This document shows, piece by piece, positions 1 to 5,223 of a stretch of 5,605 nucleotides of DNA. Both the position numbers and the translations under genes were made by a program. Location of the stretch: the NCBI GenBank assembly GCA_903872005.1, contig CAIQJD010000723.1, forward strand, positions 1 to 5,605, given 5' to 3'. Origin of the DNA: an uncultured bacterium. Its GTDB lineage: Bacteria > Chloroflexota > Anaerolineae > JACIWP01. The notes under the pieces are model-generated. The model saw only the letters and a program-made list of their open reading frames with translations, made no database searches and was not told the DNA's origin. Each line of letters begins with the position of its first letter. The stretch's first letter is position 1.

Positions 1-396
1 ATCATCGCCGAGCCGACCGCGCCCGCGCCGGCCGAGGCAGTCGTCGCGACGGAGCCGGCCGGCGAGGCCGCCCCCACGCCAGACAGCGCCGCGCCGCCCT
101 CTCCCTTCATCGCGCAAGCCATCGAACGCCTGCGCGTGCGGCCCGACGACCATGAGATGCGGATGTCGCTGGCGCGCGCTTGGCGCGATGCCGGCCAATT
201 TGAAGCCGCCGCGTCACACTATGAGCGCCTGATCGAACAGGATCAGTACGTGGATATGGTCGTCGCCGATCTGGAGAAGCTGGTAGTCTCGCAACTGCAC
301 AACCATCAGTTGTGGGTGCTGCTTGGCGACGCCTACATGCGTCAGGGCCGGCTATCCGACGCGATGAGCGCCTATCACAGCGCCCTGGGACACTGA
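1..396 (+). CDS. TPR-repeat protein, C-terminal fragment (5' end outside window)
   Basis: The reading frame is open from the first base and ends with TGA at 394-396, giving 131 residues of a longer protein. Residues 1-35 of the fragment are a low-complexity Ala/Pro/Glu/Thr linker, probably a flexible spacer. Residues 36-131 are helical, with two recognisable tetratricopeptide units. The first is around 51-81 (SLARAWRDAGQFEAAASHYE) and the second around 102-130 (LWVLLGDAYMRQGRLSDAMS); both show the usual small/aromatic spacing of TPR helix pairs. TPR arrays mediate protein-protein contacts, so a scaffold or adaptor role is likely, but no partner can be named. The N-terminal part, which might hold more TPRs or another domain, is not visible. 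ndk follows on the same strand after 71 bases with no terminator between, so the two may be co-transcribed. The family call is fairly firm; the specific function is unknown. Confidence 0.8.
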   Translation: MIAEPTAPAPAEAVVATEPAGEAAPTPDSAAPPSPFIAQAIERLRVRPDDHEMRMSLARAWRDAGQFEAAASHYERLIEQDQYVDMVVADLEKLVVSQLHNHQLWVLLGDAYMRQGRLSDAMSAYHSALGH

Positions 397-467
397 GCCG
401 GCTGCGTGCGAACAGAGTATTCGGGAATATCCAATCCGTTGAGACAAGAGGAGAGAAGCAGAAAGGC

Positions 468-917
468 ATGGAACGGACTCTCGTCATCATCAAACCAGAC
501 GGCGTGCAGCGCAGTCTGATCGGGGAAGTCATCGGACGTTTTGAGGCGCGCGGCTTGCGTATCGTGGGCATGAAGATGATTCAGATGTCGGTCGAGCTGG
601 CATCCCGGCATTACGCCGTCCACGCCGGCAAGCCATTCTACGACAAGCTCATCCGCTTCATCACGTCTGGGCCAGTCGTGGTCATGGCATTGGAAGGGCC
701 GGCGGCCATAGAGGCCGTGCGCCAGACGATGGGCGCGACCAACCCGCTCCAAGCAGCCCTGGGTACCATTCGCGCCGACCTCGGCCAGACCATTGACTTC
801 AACCTCGTCCATGGCTCCGACGGGCCAGACACGGCGCGCGCCGAGTTGGCGCTCTACTTCCGCGAGGACGAGCTGCTCAGTTATGCGCGCGACACGGATC
901 GCTGGGTCTTCCCCTGA
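468..917 (+). CDS. ndk: Nucleoside diphosphate kinase
   Basis: A 149-residue protein, close to the usual size of a bacterial Ndk. It transfers the gamma-phosphate of ATP to NDPs and dNDPs through a phosphohistidine, keeping cytosolic nucleoside triphosphate pools balanced. The N-terminus (ERTLVIIKPDGVQR) and the active-site block (NLVHGSDG) are diagnostic. Catalytic His is H115. The nucleotide-binding set is complete: K9, Y49, F57, R85, T91, R102 and N112, all at the same offset of three from the human enzyme. The common RGDF stretch reads RADL here, a mild variation. The ATG at 468 is chosen because the homologous N-terminus starts there; the frame is open further upstream, but that extension is not Ndk-like. 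A purine-rich AAGAGGAGAGAAG (446-458) serves as ribosome binding site, with a rather long gap. No clear promoter is seen in the 71 bases upstream, so readthrough from the TPR gene is plausible. Confidence 0.98.
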   Translation: MERTLVIIKPDGVQRSLIGEVIGRFEARGLRIVGMKMIQMSVELASRHYAVHAGKPFYDKLIRFITSGPVVVMALEGPAAIEAVRQTMGATNPLQAALGTIRADLGQTIDFNLVHGSDGPDTARAELALYFREDELLSYARDTDRWVFP

Positions 918-947
918 TCCTCAAGCCCGCGTTCTGATAGTAGCATG

Positions 948-980
948 AAAAGGCCGGCGGGAGATACTCCCGCCGGCCTT
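948..980 (-). terminator. Rho-independent terminator between convergent ndk and rsfS
   Basis: A perfect 14-base-pair stem (950-963 with 967-980) closes a 3-base ATA loop and is very GC-rich. Read on the minus strand the stem is followed by TTTT (951-948), so it best fits termination of rsfS, whose stop codon lies 31 bases away. On the plus strand it lies 30 bases after the ndk stop; the U-run there is only two bases, so it would be weaker for ndk, although the stem itself works in both directions. Confidence 0.85.
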
Positions 981-1011
981 GCGTATCCTGCTTTCCCGTG
1001 GCGCTGCGCCC

Positions 1012-1341
1012 CTACTGCATCCGCACCACCACGTGGGCCTCTTTCCAAAATTCTTCCAGGCGATAGTACTCGCGCATGCGAGGCGAGAGAAGATGCACCA
1101 CAATGTCGCCGTAATCCAGCAACACCCAGCCGGAGCCGGCGTCACCCTCCACATGCAGCGGCAGAATTTCCTGCTCCTTCAAGTTCCGCCGCACATCTTC
1201 TGCCAAAGCCTGGATATGCCGGTCCACTTCGCCGGTGGAAACGATGAAGTAGTCGGCCAACAACGATACCTTCCGCACATCCAGCAGCAGTGTATCTACG
1301 GCCTTCATATCAGACAACCGATGCACGATGTCGTGCGCCAA
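1012..1341 (-). CDS. rsfS: Ribosomal silencing factor RsfS (YbeB/Iojap family)
   Basis: RsfS binds ribosomal protein uL14 on the 50S subunit and blocks joining to 30S, lowering translation when nutrients are short. The 109-residue protein has the family signature blocks: LDVRKVSLLADYFIVSTG at residues 20-37 and GWVLLDYGDIVVHLL at 71-85, then SPRMREYYRLEEFWKEA near the C-terminus. Length is normal (about 105-130). The start is uncertain. TTG at 1341 is the first conventional start codon, but no Shine-Dalgarno precedes it. Homology-like sequence (LDSTKLAHDIV) extends upstream to a CTG at 1356 or ATT at 1359, which sit behind a good AAAGGGG (1371-1365). The in-frame stop upstream is at about 1409-1407. 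An ATG at 1408-1406 is in another frame and overlaps the -10 box. In many bacteria rsfS adjoins nadD; here it stands alone with its own promoter and terminator. Confidence 0.93.
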   Translation of the reverse strand: MAHDIVHRLSDMKAVDTLLLDVRKVSLLADYFIVSTGEVDRHIQALAEDVRRNLKEQEILPLHVEGDAGSGWVLLDYGDIVVHLLSPRMREYYRLEEFWKEAHVVVRMQ

Positions 1342-1364
1342 TTTCGTCGAGTCCAGAATCGTTG

Positions 1365-1371
1365 CCCCTTT
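1365..1371 (-). promoter_or_regulatory. Likely rsfS ribosome binding site
   Basis: AAAGGGG on the minus strand. It lies 5 bases before an ATT (1359-1357) and 8 bases before a CTG (1356-1354), both in the rsfS frame, but 23 bases before the TTG at 1341. It therefore argues that translation begins 5-6 codons upstream of the TTG with a rare start codon. This is inference from spacing only. Confidence 0.5.
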
Positions 1372-1406
1372 CGCGCGCTGTGCGCCCCTGCTTACCTGAC
1401 ACTTTC

Positions 1407-1435
1407 ATTATATCATAGCCCGGCGCTTCCGACAA
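1407..1435 (-). promoter_or_regulatory. rsfS promoter (sigma-70 type, extended -10)
   Basis: Minus strand: -35 TTGTCG (1435-1430), 17-base spacer, -10 TATAAT (1412-1407), preceded by TGA so that the extended -10 form TGnTATAAT is present. Transcription would begin near 1400, giving a leader of about 40-60 bases, depending on the true start codon. Confidence 0.75.
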
Positions 1436-1478
1436 GCCCGGCGCGCTCTTGGGGCGCGTTTCAAGTTTTGGGCGTGTG

Positions 1479-1541
1479 TGTAGCCTAGCGCCTTGTGCGC
1501 GTCTGACCCGGGCCAGAACGCCCACAAGAGGCTAGGCTACA
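1479..1541. repeat. Long imperfect palindrome, possible MITE/REP-like element
   Basis: The ends are inverted copies: TGTAGCCTAGC (1479-1489) and GCTAGGCTACA (1531-1541), 11 of 11 paired. Going inward, 1492-1497 pairs with 1523-1528 and 1499-1505 pairs with 1514-1521 with one bulged A. The centre is the palindrome CCCGGG (1507-1512). In all about 24 base pairs form outside the centre, with only a few mismatches. Weaker complementarity continues outward to about 1468 and 1551. It lies between two divergent promoters and touches no gene. It lacks a U-run and is not positioned as a terminator, so a mobile or repetitive palindromic unit, or a structured operator-like site, is more likely. No other copy is in the window. 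Confidence 0.7.
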
Positions 1542-1587
1542 ACAGCCCCAATGCCCGTCCTCAAAAATGTGAAACACACCCGCGCTC

Positions 1588-1615
1588 TTGACAGCGCCGG
1601 CCGGTCGCATATAAT
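1588..1615 (+). promoter_or_regulatory. Consensus sigma-70 promoter of the acetyltransferase-methyltransferase unit
   Basis: TTGACA (1588-1593), 16-base spacer, TATAAT (1610-1615): both hexamers match the housekeeping consensus at every position. The predicted transcription start is near 1622, leaving a leader of about 30 bases before the ATG at 1653. This rules out the in-frame ATGs at 1551 (upstream of the promoter) and 1614 (inside the -10 box) as starts of the downstream gene. Confidence 0.88.
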
Positions 1616-1640
1616 GAAACACATCTCACTCACCATGGAT

Positions 1641-1646
1641 AAGGGA
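1641..1646 (+). promoter_or_regulatory. Ribosome binding site fixing the acetyltransferase start
   Basis: AAGGGA ends 6 bases before the ATG at 1653. The competing in-frame ATG at 1635 has no purine-rich sequence in front of it, so 1653 is preferred. Confidence 0.65.
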
Positions 1647-1652
1647 TCGCGC

Positions 1653-2882
1653 ATGATTCTCCGAGCTTACAACCCCGCCCAGGACTATGCATCCGTTCAA
1701 CGCATCTGGCTGGAGATCGGTTGGCTCCAAAAGGGCCAGGAAGCCGGCATGGACCAAATGCTGGCGACCGGCGATTGCTGGGTTGCCGAGGTGCATGGCG
1801 CAGCCGAATGTCTGACCACCACCTCGCCTGGCACGATCCGCTACCTGACCGAAGACCTCCCTTTCGGACTCGTCGCCACCGTGACCACCAGCCGCGTGGC
1901 GCGAAAACAAGGCTACGCCGGCCGCGTGGCGGCTCGCGCCGCCTCCGAGTTGGCCGGCCAGGGCGCGTTGGTGGTCGGTTTGGGCATCTTCGATCAAGGC
2001 TACTACGATCAGCTCGGCTTCGGCGCCATGACCTATGAGCACTTCTTCGCGATAGACCCGGCGCGCCTGAACGTACCGGTCAAAGCGCGTCCGCCCCGCC
2101 GGCTGACCGAAGCCGACTGGGAAGTCGTGCACGCCTCGCGACTGGCCCGCGCCGTGGGACACGGCTTCGTCAATCATATCGCCGCCGCGCACACGCGCTC
2201 CGCCATGCTCTTCGGCCCGAATGGATTCGGCCTGGGCTACTTTGATGGGCCGGCCGGCGAATTGACGCACCACTTCTGGGGCCGCGCCGACAATGTGGGT
2301 CGCGGGCCGTACCGCATCCATTGGATGGCCTATCAGAACCGCGCCCAATTCCTGGAACTGATGGCGCTCCTCAAGACATGGGATGACCAAATCTACCAGG
2401 TGCTCTTGCGCGAACCCTCGGACGTGCAGCTCCAGGACCTGATCCAGCAGCCCTTCCGCCAACGCTGGATGAGCGACAAATCGGCCTACGAGATGAGCAT
2501 TCACGCCCACGCCGTCTATCAGATGCGTATCTGCGATCTGGCCGGCTGTCTGGCCCGCACCCATCTGCGCGGCGCAACGTTGCGCTTCAACCTCACGCTC
2601 GAAGATCCGATCGCGCGCTTTCTGCCGCTTGATGCACCCTGGCGCGGCGTAGCCGGCCAGTACGTCGTTGCCCTCGGCCCGCACTCTTCGGCCGAAGCCG
2701 GCTACGACGCGAGTCTGCCCAGCCTGAAGGCCAGCGTCAACGCCTTCACGCGCCTGTGGCTCGGCGTGCGGCCGGCGACACACCTCGCCATGACCGACCA
2801 CCTCGACGCCCCCGGCCCCCTGCTGGATCAGCTCGATCAGACCCTCTGTTTGCCGGCGCCCAAGCCAGATTGGAATCTGTGA
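1653..2882 (+). CDS. Eis-like GNAT-family N-acetyltransferase
   Basis: A 409-residue cytosolic protein with the size and layout of the Eis group: N-terminal GNAT domain (about 1-145), a second degenerate GNAT-like domain (about 150-285) and a C-terminal SCP2-like domain (about 295-405). The acetyl-CoA pyrophosphate loop is visible at 84-90 (RKQGYAG) after the beta strand LVATVTTSRVA. The segment at 110-124 (LGIFDQGYYDQLGFG) matches GNAT motif B; Y118 aligns with the catalytic Tyr126 of mycobacterial Eis, and the chain C-terminal carboxylate (L409) could play the role it has in Eis. Eis enzymes acetylate amines such as aminoglycosides, but distant relatives have unknown substrates, so antibiotic resistance should not be assumed. 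It has its own consensus promoter, and its TGA overlaps the ATG of the next gene by one base, implying coupled translation. Confidence 0.85.
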   Translation: MILRAYNPAQDYASVQRIWLEIGWLQKGQEAGMDQMLATGDCWVAEVHGAAECLTTTSPGTIRYLTEDLPFGLVATVTTSRVARKQGYAGRVAARAASELAGQGALVVGLGIFDQGYYDQLGFGAMTYEHFFAIDPARLNVPVKARPPRRLTEADWEVVHASRLARAVGHGFVNHIAAAHTRSAMLFGPNGFGLGYFDGPAGELTHHFWGRADNVGRGPYRIHWMAYQNRAQFLELMALLKTWDDQIYQVLLREPSDVQLQDLIQQPFRQRWMSDKSAYEMSIHAHAVYQMRICDLAGCLARTHLRGATLRFNLTLEDPIARFLPLDAPWRGVAGQYVVALGPHSSAEAGYDASLPSLKASVNAFTRLWLGVRPATHLAMTDHLDAPGPLLDQLDQTLCLPAPKPDWNL

Positions 2883-3835
2883 TGCCGCCACTGCCGGCCG
2901 AACTCTTGCCCGCCCTGCGCTGTCCGATCTGCCGGGCGCGCCTCGCATGCGCTGGATCGGAATGTCACTGCGCCAACGGCGCCTGCGGCGCGCGTTTCCC
3001 GGTGATAGACGGTATCCCGGTGCTGGTTGACGAAGCGCACAGTCTCTTCGCCATCCAGGAGATCGTTGCCCGCCGAGCGCCGGCCAATGCATCTGCCCCT
3101 TCCTGGAAAAGCCGGCTCAAGCGCCGGCTCCCCGGCTTGAGCCAGAACTTTGTCGCCCGCCGCAACTATGCCCACTTCGCGGACTTGTTGGCGCAGCCGG
3201 CCGGCCCCGCGCTGGTGCTGATCCTCGGCGCCGGCAATCTGGGCCAGGGAATGGAGGCGCTCCTCAGCCGGCCCCACATCCAGTTGGTAGAAAGCGACAT
3301 CTACTTCAGCCCGCGCACCAATCTCATCGCCGACGCCCACGCGATCCCCTTCGCCGACGCGACCTTTGCCGGCGTCATCATTCAGGCCGTCCTGGAGCAT
3401 CTGGTAGACCCGCCGGCCTGCGTCGCCGAAATCTGGCGCGTGCTGCAACCTGCCGGCCTGGTCTACGCCGAAACGCCCTTCATGCAACAGGTGCATGAAG
3501 GGCGCTACGACTTCACGCGCTACACCCATCTGGGGCATCGCCGGCTTTTTCGCGCCTTCGCCGAAATCGAAAGCGGGCCGGTCGCCGGCCCGGGGATGGC
3601 GCTCGGCTGGGCCTGGGCCTACTTCCTGATGGCTTTCGCCGGCACGCGCCGCGCCCGCAGCGCGGCCTACCTCGTGGCGCGGCTCACCGGCTGGCCGCTC
3701 AAGCACTTCGACCGGCTGCTGCTGCGCCGGCCGGGCGCGTATGACGCCGGCGCCGGCTACTACTTCCTCGGACGCAAGAGCGACGTCGTCTTGCCCGATC
3801 GGGATTTGATCGGCCAGTATCGCGGCGGCATGTAG
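2882..3835 (+). CDS. Zinc-ribbon (Trm112-like) and class I SAM-dependent methyltransferase fusion
   Basis: A 317-residue protein. Residues 12-48 form a Trm112-like zinc module: CPIC (C14, C17), then C28, C30 and C35 ahead of ARFPVIDGIPVLVD. After a basic linker (about 60-95) comes a Methyltransf_11-type domain. Its SAM loop is LGAGNLG (115-121), a looser form of GxGxG, with no acidic residue just before it. The ribose-binding acid is probably E137 or D139 (VESD). DAHAIPF (151-157) and LEHLVDPP (171-178) are typical later motifs, followed by ETPFMQQVHEGRYDFTRYTH (197-216), a block I associate with methyltransferases near glycan genes. The substrate is unknown. A hydrophobic patch at 241-254 could be a membrane contact but is not a clear transmembrane helix. 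The start ATG overlaps the previous stop (TGATG), with no separate ribosome site obvious; an adjacent in-frame GTG at 2879 is an alternative. Confidence 0.87.
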   Translation: MPPLPAELLPALRCPICRARLACAGSECHCANGACGARFPVIDGIPVLVDEAHSLFAIQEIVARRAPANASAPSWKSRLKRRLPGLSQNFVARRNYAHFADLLAQPAGPALVLILGAGNLGQGMEALLSRPHIQLVESDIYFSPRTNLIADAHAIPFADATFAGVIIQAVLEHLVDPPACVAEIWRVLQPAGLVYAETPFMQQVHEGRYDFTRYTHLGHRRLFRAFAEIESGPVAGPGMALGWAWAYFLMAFAGTRRARSAAYLVARLTGWPLKHFDRLLLRRPGAYDAGAGYYFLGRKSDVVLPDRDLIGQYRGGM

Positions 3836-3857
3836 TCGCGCAACGACCTTTGCACAC

Positions 3858-3895
3858 AAAAAGCGGCCCTGCAGACGTGCGTCTGCAGGGCCGCT
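3858..3895 (-). terminator. Rho-independent terminator between convergent genes
   Basis: A perfect 15-base-pair stem (3862-3876 with 3881-3895) with a 4-base GTGC loop. On the minus strand it is followed by TTTTT (3862-3858), an ideal arrangement for ending the membrane-protein gene, whose stop is 32 bases away. It also lies 26 bases after the methyltransferase stop and may work in both directions, but the plus strand has no U-run. Confidence 0.9.
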
Positions 3896-3927
3896 CTGGC
3901 ATGCGCTTGCGTCGCGCCGCGATGGCG

Positions 3928-5013
3928 CTAGGCGTTCGTATCGGCCGGCGGAGGCGTCTTGGCCTGGGCCGTCAGTTCCATAGTCAGGCGAGCGAATTGG
4001 CTCTGCGCCGGCCCGCCGCCGGCCGCGTAAGCCAGATCCTTGATCTCGGCCCGCACCTGCAGCGCCGCCGTCTCCAACGTGATGACGGCCCCCGGCTGCG
4101 CCAGAATCAACTCGCCTTTGGGCGACAACTTGGCCCGCAGCTCTTCATCCCCAAAGGCATACTCACTCATGAGTACTTTGGTGATGGTGCGGATGTCGCT
4201 CTTATCGAATAGCCAGACCTCGAAAGCAGTCGCCGCCGTCAGATCGCCGTCACCGACATTCTCGGAGACGCCGACGCCACACTCTCCCAGGAATTCGTCG
4301 GTGCGTGTTTCAATGGGGAAGCAATCATCGTAGTGCTTGTCGCCCATGGTGTAGGTCGTGACGAACGCACCCAGGGCCGGCGCGCCGGCTTCCTCGGAAC
4401 TCGCCTCAACTTCTGGCACGGCCACGGCCGGCGCCGGCTTGCCCAGCGGGCTGGCACGATTCCGACGCCAGTAAGACCACCCCAGCGTCCCGCCGGCAAC
4501 GACCAGAACAACTGCTAACACAATGCCACACACGGCCAGGACCGTGCCCCACACCGAACTGCCGCCGCCCGGCGCCGGCGTGGGCGTCGCGGTCGGCGCG
4601 CCCGGTGAAGCGACCGGCGTCTGCTGCGGCGCGCCGGTAGTCGCCGGCGTCACCTGAGCTGGCTTGATGTTAAGATTGGTCGCCAGGTCCTTGATGCGCT
4701 GAGCTTCCGCGCCGCGCCCCTGCTTGGTGTAACCGGCATGCAGCTCACCCAGCAGCCGGCTCGTCTCGGCTTCTGGCAGCGACGAAAGGCGTTGCCGCGC
4801 GGCCTGAATATCGTGCGTGACCGTATACGAATCAGCCACCATCGCAACATAATCGCGGCGATAGCTCTCGCGCAAGTCCACCGGGTCGGTGTCCGCCCAT
4901 TGTACCGGCCACAACAACCAGCCAATCAACAGCCAGCCAACCAGCAGGCCCACCACAAAGCACACCAGGGCAATCGCGGCGTTTCCTTTCCATCCGCTGA
5001 GGCGCATGCGCAT
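3928..5013 (-). CDS. Two-transmembrane protein of unknown function, possibly lineage-restricted
   Basis: 361 residues. A basic N-terminus (RMRLSGWKG) precedes a transmembrane helix at about 12-36. An outer segment (37-120) is charged and helical. A Pro/Thr/Gln/Ala-rich linker (121-150) follows, then a second helix (about 155-180) ended by YWRRNR. By the positive-inside rule both ends are cytosolic and the 37-154 segment is outside. The cytosolic part has an acidic linker and then a compact domain (about 215-350) with notable stretches HYDDCFPIET, DEFLGECGVG, FEVWLFDKSD and VLMSEYAFGDE; C231 and C245 are its only cysteines. I recall similar C-terminal domains in hypothetical proteins of Chloroflexota but know no function. 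ATG at 5013 is supported by GGAGG (5024-5020) six bases upstream; ATG at 5007 is a less likely alternative. It has its own promoter and terminator, so it is monocistronic. Confidence 0.85.
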   Translation of the reverse strand: MRMRLSGWKGNAAIALVCFVVGLLVGWLLIGWLLWPVQWADTDPVDLRESYRRDYVAMVADSYTVTHDIQAARQRLSSLPEAETSRLLGELHAGYTKQGRGAEAQRIKDLATNLNIKPAQVTPATTGAPQQTPVASPGAPTATPTPAPGGGSSVWGTVLAVCGIVLAVVLVVAGGTLGWSYWRRNRASPLGKPAPAVAVPEVEASSEEAGAPALGAFVTTYTMGDKHYDDCFPIETRTDEFLGECGVGVSENVGDGDLTAATAFEVWLFDKSDIRTITKVLMSEYAFGDEELRAKLSPKGELILAQPGAVITLETAALQVRAEIKDLAYAAGGGPAQSQFARLTMELTAQAKTPPPADTNA

Positions 5014-5083
5014 GCTCTCCCTCCTTCTCCTTCAGTGAGCGAACGAAGCCCACGGATCATGCAAGCAGTAAGTATCTGGGGTC

Positions 5084-5112
5084 ATTGTATCACAACACCG
5101 GCAATAAGACAA
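5084..5112 (-). promoter_or_regulatory. Promoter of the two-transmembrane protein gene
   Basis: Minus strand: -35 TTGTCT (5112-5107), 17-base spacer, -10 TACAAT (5089-5084), with TGA directly before it (extended -10). Predicted start near 5077, giving a leader of about 65 bases before the ATG at 5013. Confidence 0.7.
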
Positions 5113-5147
5113 GAGGATTCAGAGAACATAAGGTTAATTGTTCCGCT

Positions 5148-5175
5148 TTGAACCGGCACTCCCTTGCGGTATAAT
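5148..5175 (+). promoter_or_regulatory. tsaE promoter
   Basis: TTGAAC (5148-5153), 16-base spacer, TATAAT (5170-5175). The -10 is perfect and the -35 matches four of six positions. Predicted start near 5182, a leader of about 42 bases before GTG 5224. Its -35 element is only 35 bases from the -35 of the divergent promoter, so the two may influence each other. Confidence 0.75.
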
Positions 5176-5210
5176 GATAGCTGTAAAGGGACTCCAACGG
5201 AACACGCGAA

Positions 5211-5223
5211 GGAGGATGCCTCC
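5211..5223 (+). promoter_or_regulatory. tsaE Shine-Dalgarno sequence within a small hairpin
   Basis: GGAGG (5211-5215) is the ribosome binding site, 8 bases before the GTG start. The same bases are perfectly complementary to CCTCC (5219-5223) immediately before the GTG, with a 3-base loop ATG. A five-pair, mostly GC stem would hide the site in the mRNA. The ATG in the loop opens only a three-codon frame ending in a TGA that overlaps the GTG. Confidence 0.6.

Larger units (their letters stand above)
1342..1652. other. Divergent non-coding region between rsfS and the acetyltransferase gene
   Basis: 311 bases without a supported gene. It contains, in order, the rsfS leader and promoter, the palindromic element centred near 1510, the acetyltransferase promoter and a short leader. 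Open frames crossing it have no recognisable protein content, and any start codons lying upstream of the promoters would not be transcribed from them. The short rsfS N-terminal extension discussed under rsfS would use 1342-1359. Confidence 0.7.

Noticed and set aside
418..429. Palindrome TATTC-GG-GAATA before ndk
   Set aside because: Only five base pairs per arm, no promoter hexamers at proper spacing around it, and no second copy; not enough to call an operator or promoter.
1310..1525. Minus-strand frame of 71 codons covering the rsfS upstream region
   Set aside because: Its start lies upstream of the rsfS promoter, it crosses the palindrome, and its product looks like random Arg-rich sequence. 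A later in-frame GTG (1402-1400) near the predicted transcript start has no supporting evidence.
1551..1652. N-terminal extension of the acetyltransferase from ATG 1551, 1614 or 1635
   Set aside because: 1551 lies upstream of the promoter and 1614 inside its -10 box, so neither is transcribed from it. 1635 has no ribosome site, and the extra residues do not resemble a GNAT N-terminus.
1626..3092. Long open frame of 488 codons on the minus strand, antisense to the acetyltransferase gene
   Set aside because: Its translation is Arg/Gly/Ala-rich without any recognisable domain, it runs through the well-supported acetyltransferase into the methyltransferase gene, and it is the kind of shadow expected opposite GC-rich codons.
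3114..3143. Inverted repeat GGCTCAAG / CTTGAGCC inside the methyltransferase gene
   Set aside because: Eight-base arms lie in the basic linker between the zinc module and catalytic domain and are built from common Ala/Gly/Leu/Arg codons; no U-run or gene boundary nearby. Probably incidental.
2837..3859. Open frame of 340 codons on the minus strand opposite the methyltransferase
   Set aside because: Same reasons: no domain content, no ribosome site or promoter, and complete overlap with a gene that has clear motifs. It also reaches into the terminator at 3858.
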